This document shows positions 1-8,659 of a stretch of 64,000 bases of DNA, piece by piece. Position 1 is the first letter of the stretch. Each line of letters opens with the position of its first letter. Below the pieces are notes generated by a model, which was not told the origin of the DNA, searched no databases, and worked only from the letters and a program-made list of their open reading frames with translations. Made by a program: the position numbers and the translations under genes. Origin of the DNA: Thalassobacillus sp043497085 (GTDB taxonomy: Bacteria; Bacillota; Bacilli; Bacillales; Halobacillaceae); assembly GCA_043497085.1 (NCBI GenBank), contig JBIEKI010000018.1, one strand, 5' to 3'.

Positions 1-293
1 ATAGTGGGAAGCAACCGGTCAAGCCACGAACAGAAGGTGAAAAACAAAAGGTCCTGAATCGTTTGAAGCGAATAGAAGGTCAAGTAAGAGGAATTCAGAA
101 AATGGTGGAAGATGATCGGTATTGTGTTGATATATTGGTACAAATTTCAGCCATAGATAAAGCATTGAACCAGGTCGGTTTTTCACTGATGGAACGTCAT
201 ACCAAACATTGTGTCAGCCATGCTATTAAGGCTGGTAATGGTGATGAATCAATTGAAGAACTGATGAAAGTGATGAAACAATTCGCAAAATAG
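1..293 (+). CDS. csoR: Copper-sensing repressor CsoR, 5'-truncated by window edge
   Basis: CsoR is a cytoplasmic DUF156 repressor that releases the cop promoter when it binds Cu(I). The reading frame is open from base 3, giving about 96 residues, so the real start is just outside the window; B. subtilis CsoR has about 101. A TTG at 63 lies inside the conserved RLKRIEGQVRG helix and is not the start. The Cu(I) ligand set is complete: Cys in RYCVDIL, then His 25 residues later and Cys 29 residues later (RHTKHC), the same spacing as C45-H70-C74 of B. subtilis. It lies 15 bp upstream of copA in one operon. Its operator must lie left of the window. Confidence 0.93.
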   Translation, partial: SGKQPVKPRTEGEKQKVLNRLKRIEGQVRGIQKMVEDDRYCVDILVQISAIDKALNQVGFSLMERHTKHCVSHAIKAGNGDESIEELMKVMKQFAK

Positions 294-308
294 AAAGGAG
301 GTTTCCAA

Positions 309-2690
309 ATGGGCGAGCAAAAAAATCTTTCCGTCGATATTACGGGTATGACCTGTTCTGCCTGTTCCTCAAGAATTGAAAAAGTACTGAACAAAATGGA
401 TGGAGTAGATGCGAATGTCAATTTGACAATGGAAAACGCACGGGTCACTTATGATCCAGACAAGGTTACCCCAGAAGATGTTTCAGAACGAATTGAAAAA
501 TTGGGTTATGGGGTAAAGACCGAAAAAGCAGAGTTTGATATTACAGGCATGACTTGTTCTGCTTGTTCTGCACGAATCGAAAAAGTGTTGAACAAAACGG
601 AAGGTGTCCAACAAGCAACGGTTAACCTTACCAACGAAACGGCTACGGTTGAATATAGCGGGGATATCAACGAAAACGACATTATCGCTCGCATTCAGAA
701 ACTCGGCTATGATGCTACTCTAAGAGCCGACCGTGAAGAAAGAGCTTCACAAAAAGAAGAAGAATTGAAAAAGAAACGGATCAAACTATATATTTCAGCT
801 ATTCTTTCTTTACCGTTGCTATTGACTATGTTCGATCATCTGCTCGGACTGCCGATACCGGATTTATTGATGAATCCTTGGTTCCAGTTTGCATTAGCGA
901 CTCCAGTGCAGTTCATCATCGGCTGGCAGTTTTATGTGGGGGCTTTTAAGAGCCTAAGGAATAAAAGTGCCAATATGGATGTGCTTGTTGCGTTGGGTAC
1001 CAGTGCCGCTTATTTTTATAGTCTGGCTGAAGCGTTACGGTCGCTCGGAAACCCTGCTATGGAACCACATCTTTACTTTGAAACAAGTGCAATCCTTATA
1101 ACTTTGATTCTTGTAGGCAAATATTTTGAGGCTGTAGCGAAAGGGCGAACCACAGCAGCTATTTCCAGCCTGTTGAATTTGCAAGCGAAAGAAGCGACTG
1201 TGTTACGAAATGGTGAAGAAGTAAAAGTTCCGCTGGAAAGTGTCACGGTTGGTGATACTCTAATCGTTAAACCAGGTGAAAAAATTCCAGTCGATGGGGA
1301 AATCATCAAAGGGAATACATCGGTGGATGAGTCGATGATTACCGGAGAATCCATTCCGGTAGAGAAAGACCCTGGTGATAAACTGATAGGAGCAACCATC
1401 AATAAGAATGGTAATATTCAAATGAAAGCAACTAAGGTAGGAAAAGATACCGCACTTGCAGGTATCATCAAAGTTGTTGAAGAAGCTCAGGGTTCAAAGG
1501 CTCCGATACAGCGGATGGCTGATGTCATTTCAGGGTATTTTGTTCCCATCGTTGTAGCAATTTCTATCATTACCTTTATTATTTGGATGACGATTGTTTC
1601 TCCAGGTGATTTCACATCCGCGTTAGTTGCTTCTATTGCTGTTTTAGTAATCGCGTGCCCATGTGCCCTTGGTCTGGCGACACCCACTTCCATCATGGTG
1701 GGTACTGGTAAAGGTGCAGAACAAGGCATCTTATTCAAAGGCGGAGAACATCTGGAGAACACCCATAAAATTGATACAGTAGTTTTTGATAAAACGGGTA
1801 CCTTAACGAAAGGCACACCGGAAGTGACAAACTATGAAGGTTCATCTGACATTCTGCAGCTGGTTGCCAGCGCAGAAAAAAGTTCAGAACATCCATTAGC
1901 GGATGCAATCGTCAACTATGCAGATCAACAAGGAATTGAGCTGATGGAACCAAGCAGCTTTGAAGCTGTACCGGGTCATGGTATTAAAGCTGTATTGGAT
2001 GGAAAAGAAGTACAAATCGGCACTAGGAAGTTAATTCGTAAGCTTGATGTGGAATATGAAGCATATGAAGCAACTATGGAACAATGGGAGAATGAAGGAA
2101 AAACTGCTATGCTGATAGCAGTAGACAATAAAGTAGAAGGTGTCATTGCCGTAGCGGACACTATTAAAGAATCGGCACCGGAAGCTTTAAGACAGCTGAA
2201 GGAAGCTGGTATCGAATTGGTCATGCTGACAGGGGATAATGAAAGAACAGCTCAAGCGATTGCCCGCCAGCTGGGTATTGACCGGGTCATTGCAGAGGTA
2301 GTACCAGAAGAAAAAGCAGAACGAGTAAAAGAATTACAGCTGCAGAATAAAAAAGTGGCCATGGTCGGGGATGGCATTAATGATGCTCCTGCACTTGCTA
2401 TTGCTGATGTGGGTATTGCTATCGGTACAGGTACAGATGTCGCTATCGAGGCAGCTGACCTTACAATATTGGGCGGCGAATTGACATTAATTCCAAAGGC
2501 AGTCCAGTTGAGTCAAAAGACAATGAAAAATATACGTCAAAATCTATTCTGGGCACTTGCTTATAATTCTGCCGGTATCCCGATTGCAGCTGCTGGTTTG
2601 CTTGCTCCCTGGATTGCAGGAGCGGCTATGGCATTCAGTTCTGTAAGTGTTGTTTCTAACTCACTTCGATTGAAGCGAGTTAAATTATAA
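309..2690 (+). CDS. copA: Copper-exporting P1B-type ATPase CopA
   Basis: This inner-membrane Cu(I) efflux pump has 793 residues, close to the usual 800. Two N-terminal heavy-metal-associated domains each carry GMTCSAC, with Cys pairs at about 16/19 and 83/86. Eight membrane segments follow. The ion-binding CPC motif is near 450-452, the phosphorylated Asp of DKTGTLT is near 494, and GDGINDAP is near 687-694. The ATG is preceded by AAAGGAGG. It lies between csoR and copZ, the classic copper-responsive operon. The ligand motifs point to copper or silver, not zinc or cadmium. Confidence 0.97.
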   Translation: MGEQKNLSVDITGMTCSACSSRIEKVLNKMDGVDANVNLTMENARVTYDPDKVTPEDVSERIEKLGYGVKTEKAEFDITGMTCSACSARIEKVLNKTEGVQQATVNLTNETATVEYSGDINENDIIARIQKLGYDATLRADREERASQKEEELKKKRIKLYISAILSLPLLLTMFDHLLGLPIPDLLMNPWFQFALATPVQFIIGWQFYVGAFKSLRNKSANMDVLVALGTSAAYFYSLAEALRSLGNPAMEPHLYFETSAILITLILVGKYFEAVAKGRTTAAISSLLNLQAKEATVLRNGEEVKVPLESVTVGDTLIVKPGEKIPVDGEIIKGNTSVDESMITGESIPVEKDPGDKLIGATINKNGNIQMKATKVGKDTALAGIIKVVEEAQGSKAPIQRMADVISGYFVPIVVAISIITFIIWMTIVSPGDFTSALVASIAVLVIACPCALGLATPTSIMVGTGKGAEQGILFKGGEHLENTHKIDTVVFDKTGTLTKGTPEVTNYEGSSDILQLVASAEKSSEHPLADAIVNYADQQGIELMEPSSFEAVPGHGIKAVLDGKEVQIGTRKLIRKLDVEYEAYEATMEQWENEGKTAMLIAVDNKVEGVIAVADTIKESAPEALRQLKEAGIELVMLTGDNERTAQAIARQLGIDRVIAEVVPEEKAERVKELQLQNKKVAMVGDGINDAPALAIADVGIAIGTGTDVAIEAADLTILGGELTLIPKAVQLSQKTMKNIRQNLFWALAYNSAGIPIAAAGLLAPWIAGAAMAFSSVSVVSNSLRLKRVKL

Positions 2691-2722
2691 ATCATAGTTT
2701 TTATGAGGAGAGGTGTTGGAAT

Positions 2723-2929
2723 ATGGAAATGACTTTAGAAGTAAATGGAATGACTTGCGGCCATTGTGAAAAGGCTGTGAAAGGTGCACTGGAAGAATTA
2801 GAAGGTGTACACGGTGTTGAAGTCCATCTTGATGCCGGGAAAGTAGATGTCAAATACGACGAAGCTTTCGTAACGAAAGAAAAAATGAAAGATGCTATTG
2901 AAGACCAGGGCTACGATGTAGTTGGTTAA
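2723..2929 (+). CDS. copZ: Copper chaperone CopZ
   Basis: A 68-residue Atx1-like cytosolic chaperone that carries Cu(I) to CopA. It is a single heavy-metal-associated domain with GMTCGHC at residues 9-15; Cys12 and Cys15 bind copper. The ATG follows a GAGGAG ribosome binding site after a 32-bp gap from copA. A strong terminator directly after the stop closes the operon. Confidence 0.96.
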   Translation: MEMTLEVNGMTCGHCEKAVKGALEELEGVHGVEVHLDAGKVDVKYDEAFVTKEKMKDAIEDQGYDVVG

Positions 2930-2937
2930 TGTACAGA

Positions 2938-2989
2938 AAGGCTGTCGTTTGGAGGGAGTTTCCTGCCAAACGACAGCCTTATTTTTTTT
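2938..2989 (+). terminator. Terminator of csoR-copA-copZ
   Basis: A perfect 15-bp stem (2938-2952 with 2966-2980), a 13-nt loop, then ATTTTTTTT. It also separates the copper operon from the convergent coat gene. Confidence 0.93.
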
Positions 2990-3317
2990 ACCCTTCATAA
3001 GGAAGCTGGTTTTTATACCCGCTGAACTGCTGGTATGACTGCTGAAGTTTTTGTTGATCAGCAGCTTCTAAGCTATACCAGCCCTTTTTGAACATGAGGT
3101 TGTACATATCACGTTGACAATCTTGTGTTTCTTTAAAAATGGTAGCTAAGTCATTATATAGGTTTTGGTTGCTTGCTTCATTTAATGCTACATTGTAGGC
3201 ATCCGTCATGTATTTTTCCGTCGCCAATTGATCGTTGACGAAGTCGCGTTCATTCATTTGGGGTGTTTTAGGAACGTTTGTTTCAGGGTTTTGAATTTTT
3301 TGGCTTTGTGGGTTCAA
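2988..3317 (-). CDS. CotF-family spore coat protein
   Basis: This 109-residue protein resembles the CotF/YraD/YraF coat family (COG5577): a Gln/Asn-rich N-terminus, then a helical bundle containing NDQLATEKYMTDAYN and TQDCQRDMYN-type segments. The start appears to be TTG at 3317, with AAAGGAG ten bases upstream. It lies 16 bp downstream of a second coat-like gene on the same strand, so the two are probably co-transcribed late in sporulation in the mother cell; that timing is inferred from the family. The exact B. subtilis counterpart cannot be assigned. Confidence 0.8.
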   Translation of the reverse strand: MNPQSQKIQNPETNVPKTPQMNERDFVNDQLATEKYMTDAYNVALNEASNQNLYNDLATIFKETQDCQRDMYNLMFKKGWYSLEAADQQKLQQSYQQFSGYKNQLPYEG

Positions 3318-3333
3318 TTTTTGTCAACTCCTT

Positions 3334-3594
3334 TTAGTTTAATGGTTGAGATTGATCGTTCAAATGCTCCAGAATTTTATCATAATGACGTTGATGCATC
3401 TGGCCTGATTGCTCTAAAGCTGCCTGAAGTTCAGGGTCCTGACACTGCTGTGCGTAAAAGTGAGCTTTTTTGCAGGCGATCAAGTTCCAGGAGAGCATAT
3501 CCGTAATATAAAGTTGATCTTTTCCACTTACCATATTTGGCGGTTGTGGCATAGGCTGTGCCTGCTGCATACCAGGCTGATTTTGTTGTTGCAT
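3334..3594 (-). CDS. Small CotF-like spore coat protein
   Basis: An 86-residue protein with a Gln/Pro/Met-rich N-terminus (about residues 1-22), then a helical region of the type seen in small coat proteins paired with CotF-like genes (DMLSWNLIACKKAHFYAQQ). ATG at 3594 follows AAGGAGG. It is the first gene of a two-gene minus-strand unit with the 109-residue CotF-family gene. The role in the spore coat is inferred from family resemblance and pairing. Confidence 0.75.
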   Translation of the reverse strand: MQQQNQPGMQQAQPMPQPPNMVSGKDQLYITDMLSWNLIACKKAHFYAQQCQDPELQAALEQSGQMHQRHYDKILEHLNDQSQPLN

Positions 3595-3831
3595 AACATT
3601 ACCTCCTTGTTGATTATCGGGGTTATTTTGCCCAAAGCAGCTTTAACTATGAGGAAATACAGGAGCAAACGAGTAATATTTACATTAACTAATAATTTTT
3701 CCGCATTTTCGATTATTTTTGCGAAATATTACCCACTTTCTGAGAAAAATGATAGAATAATAATGTGATAACGATTACAAGTTGAAATTTTCACATAATT
3801 AGATGAAAAGTCTGGTGTAGGGGGATGCATC

Positions 3832-4749
3832 GTGGAGCAATTGTTGCGTAATTTCTTTCTATTTTTATCAAAAAATAAATTTTTTACTAAATTGGCTAAA
3901 CGGTATGGTTTACGATTCGGAGCAGCACGATTTGTTGCAGGAGAGACTATTCCTGATGTGGTTGAGTCCATACGAAAGTTGAACGCAAAAGGAATGGCCG
4001 TCACCGTGGATCATTTAGGAGAATTCATTGACAGTAAGGAAGAAGCACGAGCTGCTGCGGATGAGTGCATCGAAGCAATCAAAGCTATCTCCAGCAACGG
4101 GCTGGATTCCCAGGTATCCTTGAAAATGACATCGATGGGGTTGGACATCTCCCATGAATTGGTAATGGAAAATATGCGACGAATTCTCCAGGCAGGTACA
4201 GAACATGATGTTTTTGTGACCATCGATATGGAAGATTTCGAGCGCTGCCAAAAAACAATCGATATATTCAAGGAGCTCCGTAAAGAATATGACAATGTCG
4301 GTACCGTGCTGCAAGCTTATTTATACCGTACAGTAGAGGATATCGAAGACCTTGATCAATACAGCCCTAACTTACGACTGGTCAAAGGGGCGTACAAGGA
4401 GTCTCCCAAGGTGGCTTTTCCGGAGAAAAAAGACGTGGATGATAACTTCAAAAAAATTATTAAAAAACATTTATTGAATGGCCACTATACTGCAGTAGCC
4501 ACACATGATGAGGCTATGATTGAATACACGAAAGAAATAGTGAAAGAACACAATATCCCAAAAGACCAATTCGAGTTCCAGATGCTTTACGGTATAAGGG
4601 TTGAGCGTCAGGAAGAATTAGTCGATGAAGGCTACAAAATGCGTATCTATGTACCATACGGAAACGATTGGTATGGTTTTTATATGCGTCGTCTTGCTGA
4701 ACGACCTGCCAACGTAGCTTTCGTATTGAAAGGCATATTGAAGAAATGA
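3832..4749 (+). CDS. fadM: Proline dehydrogenase
   Basis: An FAD enzyme that oxidises proline to pyrroline-5-carboxylate, 305 residues, the size of monofunctional Bacillus enzymes. Diagnostic motifs are EFQMLYGIR near residue 245 and YGNDWYGFYMRRLAERP near 276-292, which hold the Tyr and Arg residues contacting proline. The start is GTG at 3832 with TAGGGGG upstream; an ATG at 3825 is out of frame. It lies upstream of fadNAE as yusM (fadM) does in B. subtilis, but a terminator separates them. No P5C dehydrogenase gene is adjacent. A second proline dehydrogenase (putB-like) may exist elsewhere. Confidence 0.92.
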   Translation: MEQLLRNFFLFLSKNKFFTKLAKRYGLRFGAARFVAGETIPDVVESIRKLNAKGMAVTVDHLGEFIDSKEEARAAADECIEAIKAISSNGLDSQVSLKMTSMGLDISHELVMENMRRILQAGTEHDVFVTIDMEDFERCQKTIDIFKELRKEYDNVGTVLQAYLYRTVEDIEDLDQYSPNLRLVKGAYKESPKVAFPEKKDVDDNFKKIIKKHLLNGHYTAVATHDEAMIEYTKEIVKEHNIPKDQFEFQMLYGIRVERQEELVDEGYKMRIYVPYGNDWYGFYMRRLAERPANVAFVLKGILKK

Positions 4750-4779
4750 CGGTAAGTAAATTAGTGGACTTTTTGGAAA

Positions 4780-4817
4780 GACCCGCAAGGACGCATTCAC
4801 CATGCGGGTCGTTTTCC
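4780..4817 (+). terminator. Terminator after proline dehydrogenase
   Basis: 8-bp GC-rich stem GACCCGCA / TGCGGGTC (4780-4787, 4803-4810) followed by GTTTTCC. The T tract is short. Confidence 0.7.
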
Positions 4818-4996
4818 TCTTCATTTCGCTTATGATTCAAAGAAAACCAGGTAAGCAGTAAGTGGTATGCCTTTTCTGTTAATTTTAAAAGAAAAATTTT
4901 CCTCAGTTTCATAAAAACGATTGCGAAATATCTGAAAATAATTTATAGTAAGGATAGATGTTGATAGGTGACTATCTTATTTTTTTAGCTCTAAAA

Positions 4997-5014
4997 TGAA
5001 TGAGTATTCATTCA
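4997..5014 (+). promoter_or_regulatory. FadR operator upstream of fadN
   Basis: TGAATGAGTATTCATTCA fits the Bacillus FadR (YsiA) consensus TGAATGAMTANTCATTCA at every position except the central M, where it has G. It lies 22 bp before the fadN ATG. FadR would repress the operon until long-chain acyl-CoA binds it. Confidence 0.9.
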
Positions 5015-5035
5015 AAAAAGATAGGGGGAAATTCA

Positions 5036-7435
5036 ATGAATCGTAAAATCAGGCGCGCAGCCGTATTAGGTTCTGGTGTTATGGGGGCCGGTATTGCTGC
5101 TCATTTGGCCAATGTAGGAATTCCAACTTTAATGTTGGATATTGTGCCACGTGAACTTACGGATAAGGAAAAGAAACAAGGATTGACATTAGAAGATACT
5201 GCTGTACGAAACCGGATCGCAGCAATGAATAAGCAGGGATTGTTGAAACAGAAACCTTCCCCATTAACAAGTAAAAAGAACCTGGATATGATCGACGTCG
5301 GTAATATGGAAGATGATATGGAAAAATTATCAGAAGTGGATTGGGTAATCGAAGTTGTTGTCGAGAACCTGGATATTAAAAAGAAAGTGTATACACAGGT
5401 CGATGAATATCGTAAGCCTGGTTCAATTATCAGCTCGAATACCTCCGGGATTTCTATTGAAGCAATGGCAGAAGGATGTTCGGAAGATTTCCAAAAGCAC
5501 TTTTTAGGAACTCATTTCTTTAATCCACCAAGATATTTAAAATTGCTGGAAGTAATCCCGACCAAAAAGACAGATGCTGCTGTCGTGGCATTCATGAAGA
5601 AATTCGGAGAGGATGTACTGGGTAAAGGTGTAGTCGAAGCAAAAGATACACCTAACTTTATCGCTAACCGGATCGGTACTTATGGATTGCTCATCACAGT
5701 CCGTGAAATGCTCGAAAAAGGTTACACTGTCGGTGAAGTTGATTCTGTTACCGGACCGATGATCGGGCGTCCGAAAAGCGCAACATTCCGTACGCTTGAT
5801 GTAGTCGGCCTCGATACTTTTATTCATGTAGCAAAGAATGTATATGAAAAAGTTGAAGGGGAAGAAAAGAAGGTTTTTGAAGTTCCTGAGTTCATGAGTA
5901 AGATGCAGGAAAAAGGATGGCTAGGATCGAAGAGCGGGCAAGGGTTCTTCCTTAAGAAAAAAGGAGAAAAAGGCAGCGAAATATACGAGTTAAATCCGGA
6001 ATCACTTGAGTATGAAGAACGAAAAAAATTAAAGACGAAAGCAACGGAGATGGCGAAACAAGAAAAAGGTCCAAAACGAAAGTTGAAAGCTCTTGTGTCA
6101 GCTAAAGGGGACCGTGCTGGTGACTTGATATGGTCTATAGTCAGTCCGGTACTGGTGTACTCAGCTGAGCTGCTTGGCGATATAGCCGATGACATCACTT
6201 CCATAGATGAAGCTATGCGATGGGGGTTCGGATGGGAAATAGGTCCATTTGAAATATGGGATGCCATAGGAGTCGAGAAGTCCGTTGAACGGATGAAAGA
6301 AGAAGGTATTTCTGTCCCTGGCTGGGTTGACGAAATGCTGGCATCTGGTAATAAGCATTTTTATAAACAAGAAAATGGAAACGTTTACTACTACCATAAT
6401 GGTGACTATAAGCAAAAGAATTTCAATAAAAAAGAAATCCATTTGAAGCGTTTGAAAGAAACAAAGGATGTCATCAAGAAGAATGCCGGTGCGAGCTTGA
6501 TTGACCTTGGAGATGGAGTCGCCGGTCTGGAGTTCCATTCTCAAAGCAACGCCATCGGGCTCGATATCATCCAAATGATCAATGATGCAATCGAAGAGGT
6601 CGATCAAAACTTTGAAGGGCTTGTTATTGGAAATCAGGGCAAGAACTTCTGTGTTGGTGCCAACTTAGGGATGATGTTGATGGAAGCGCAGGACTACAAT
6701 TTCTTTGAAATCGAGTTAGTCGTTAAGAAATTCCAGGATGCGATGATGAACATCAAGTATTCCGATAAACCTGTCATTACTGCTCCATTCGGAATGACGT
6801 TAGGCGGCGGAGCTGAAGTTTGCCTCCCTTCTGACGCTATTCAGGCCTCTCAAGAAACCTATATGGGACTTGTGGAAGCTGGGGTAGGACTAATTCCGGG
6901 AGGCGGCGGAAATAAAGAGCTTTATTTGAAGCATCTGCGTAATATTCCTCAGGGCATCGACTTTGATTTACAAAAAGTGGCAAATGCTGTTTTTGAAAAG
7001 ATAGCAATGGCGAAAGTATCTACCTCTGGAGAAGAAGCGAGAGAAAATGGATTCCTGGATCAACAGGATGCAGTGAGTGTCAATGGAGACCATTTGCTTC
7101 ATGACGCCAAGCAAAAAGTTCTGGGTCTTGCAAGGTCAGGATACCGTGCGCCAAAACGTACTAAGTTCCCTGTTGTCGGTGAGCAAGGGTATTCCACAAT
7201 GATGCTGGGAGCGAAATCGCTAGGTCTGGGAGGCTATGCTTCTGAGCATGATCTCAAAATTGCGGAAAAGCTTGCGTTTGTTTTAGCGGGAGGACGTCTA
7301 AAGGAAGGGACGCTTGTTGATGAGCAATACTTGCTCGATCTAGAACGGGAGGCCTTCTTAAGCCTGATCGGTGAACCTAAAACACAACAGCGTATGCAGC
7401 ATATGCTCTTAAAAGGAAAGCCGCTACGTAACTAA
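5036..7435 (+). CDS. fadN: 3-hydroxyacyl-CoA dehydrogenase / enoyl-CoA hydratase FadN
   Basis: A two-domain beta-oxidation enzyme of about 799 residues. The N-terminal NAD domain has LGSGVMGAGIAAHLA (residues 11-25) and the HFFNPPR motif of hydroxyacyl-CoA dehydrogenases. A crotonase-type domain follows in the C-terminal half, with TLGGGAEVCL and an oxyanion-hole Gly region. ATG at 5036 has AGGGGGA seven bases upstream; an in-frame ATG at 5000 lies inside the FadR operator and is rejected. It is the first gene of fadN-fadA-fadE, under FadR control. Confidence 0.96.
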   Translation: MNRKIRRAAVLGSGVMGAGIAAHLANVGIPTLMLDIVPRELTDKEKKQGLTLEDTAVRNRIAAMNKQGLLKQKPSPLTSKKNLDMIDVGNMEDDMEKLSEVDWVIEVVVENLDIKKKVYTQVDEYRKPGSIISSNTSGISIEAMAEGCSEDFQKHFLGTHFFNPPRYLKLLEVIPTKKTDAAVVAFMKKFGEDVLGKGVVEAKDTPNFIANRIGTYGLLITVREMLEKGYTVGEVDSVTGPMIGRPKSATFRTLDVVGLDTFIHVAKNVYEKVEGEEKKVFEVPEFMSKMQEKGWLGSKSGQGFFLKKKGEKGSEIYELNPESLEYEERKKLKTKATEMAKQEKGPKRKLKALVSAKGDRAGDLIWSIVSPVLVYSAELLGDIADDITSIDEAMRWGFGWEIGPFEIWDAIGVEKSVERMKEEGISVPGWVDEMLASGNKHFYKQENGNVYYYHNGDYKQKNFNKKEIHLKRLKETKDVIKKNAGASLIDLGDGVAGLEFHSQSNAIGLDIIQMINDAIEEVDQNFEGLVIGNQGKNFCVGANLGMMLMEAQDYNFFEIELVVKKFQDAMMNIKYSDKPVITAPFGMTLGGGAEVCLPSDAIQASQETYMGLVEAGVGLIPGGGGNKELYLKHLRNIPQGIDFDLQKVANAVFEKIAMAKVSTSGEEARENGFLDQQDAVSVNGDHLLHDAKQKVLGLARSGYRAPKRTKFPVVGEQGYSTMMLGAKSLGLGGYASEHDLKIAEKLAFVLAGGRLKEGTLVDEQYLLDLEREAFLSLIGEPKTQQRMQHMLLKGKPLRN

Positions 7436-7468
7436 TCATCAGCAATCTACTCAAAGGGGGAAGGAAAT

Positions 7469-8644
7469 GTGAAAGAAGCAGTAATTGTCGCAGGGGCACG
7501 CACCCCGGTTGGCAGAGCAAAAAAGGGGACGCTCGCCAATACAAGACCAGATGACTTAGCCGCATTAACAATAAAAGAAACGTTGAAAAGGGCAGGTAAT
7601 TATGAAGGGGATATCGATGACGTCATTATAGGATGTGCGATCCCTGAAGCAGAGCAAGGGATGAATATGGCGAGAAATATTGGGGCATTAGCGGGTTTAT
7701 CTCATACCATTCCTGGGATTACCATCAACCGTTACTGTTCTTCTGGATTGCAAAGTATCGCTTATGCTTCAGAAAGAATCATGCTTGGACAGAGTAATTC
7801 TATTATTGCAGGTGGAGCGGAATCCATGAGTATGGTTCCTGTACCCGGCCATGTAATCAAACCCAACATAGAAATTGTTGAAAATGCACCGGGATATTAC
7901 ATGTCTATGGGGCATACGGCAGAAGAAGTAGCGAACCGTTTCCAGATTTCCCGTGAAGATCAGGACGCCTTTGCTGTAGAGAGTCATCGTCGTGCAGCAG
8001 CAGCTATTGAGGCAGGTCGATTTGAAGACGAAATCGTCCCTGTGGAAGTGACAGACCGTGATCTCGGTTCAGATAATAAAGTTACAGAAATGACCAAATT
8101 GTTTACCCAGGATGAGGGAGTCCGCCCGGGGACGACACAAGAGGTACTTGCAAAACTGAAACCAGCATTTTCCTTGAAGGGAACAGTAACAGCAGGTAAT
8201 TCTTCACAAATGAGTGATGGCGCGGCATCTGTTCTAGTAATGGATAAGGAAAAAGCAGAAGCAGAAGGGCTGAAACCTCTTCTTAAGTTCCGGTCTTTTG
8301 CTGTTGCAGGTGTGGAGCCTGAAATCATGGGTGTCGGTCCTATTGCTGCGATTCCAAAGGCTTTGAAACTCGCAGGCCTGGATCAATCTGATATCGGTCT
8401 ATTTGAACTGAACGAAGCATTTGCTTCTCAATCCTTGCGCGTCATTCGTGAGCTGGGGCTAGATACTGATAAAGTCAATGTCAACGGAGGTGCAATAGCG
8501 CTGGGACACCCACTTGGCTGTTCCGGAACGAAACTTACACTTACCTTGATGCATGAGATGAAACGCCGCAACGAACAGTTTGGTGTCGTAACCATGTGTA
8601 TCGGTGGCGGAATGGGTGCTGCTGGAGTATTTGAATTATTATAA
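7469..8644 (+). CDS. fadA: Acetyl-CoA C-acyltransferase (3-ketoacyl-CoA thiolase) FadA
   Basis: Thiolase of 391 residues that cleaves 3-ketoacyl-CoA in the last step of beta-oxidation. The nucleophile Cys is in NRYCSSGLQ (near residue 92), the catalytic His in GHPLGCSG (near 349), and the second Cys in TMCIGGGMG (near 379). The start is GTG at 7469 with GGGGGAAGG upstream; an overlapping ATG one base earlier runs straight into a stop. It lies 33 bp after fadN and 15 bp before fadE. Confidence 0.96.
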   Translation: MKEAVIVAGARTPVGRAKKGTLANTRPDDLAALTIKETLKRAGNYEGDIDDVIIGCAIPEAEQGMNMARNIGALAGLSHTIPGITINRYCSSGLQSIAYASERIMLGQSNSIIAGGAESMSMVPVPGHVIKPNIEIVENAPGYYMSMGHTAEEVANRFQISREDQDAFAVESHRRAAAAIEAGRFEDEIVPVEVTDRDLGSDNKVTEMTKLFTQDEGVRPGTTQEVLAKLKPAFSLKGTVTAGNSSQMSDGAASVLVMDKEKAEAEGLKPLLKFRSFAVAGVEPEIMGVGPIAAIPKALKLAGLDQSDIGLFELNEAFASQSLRVIRELGLDTDKVNVNGGAIALGHPLGCSGTKLTLTLMHEMKRRNEQFGVVTMCIGGGMGAAGVFELL

Positions 8645-8659
8645 GAGGAGGAAAACAAA

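Noticed and set aside
3228..3768. Plus-strand frames across the coat genes
   Set aside because: Antisense to two genes with good ribosome sites and family matches.
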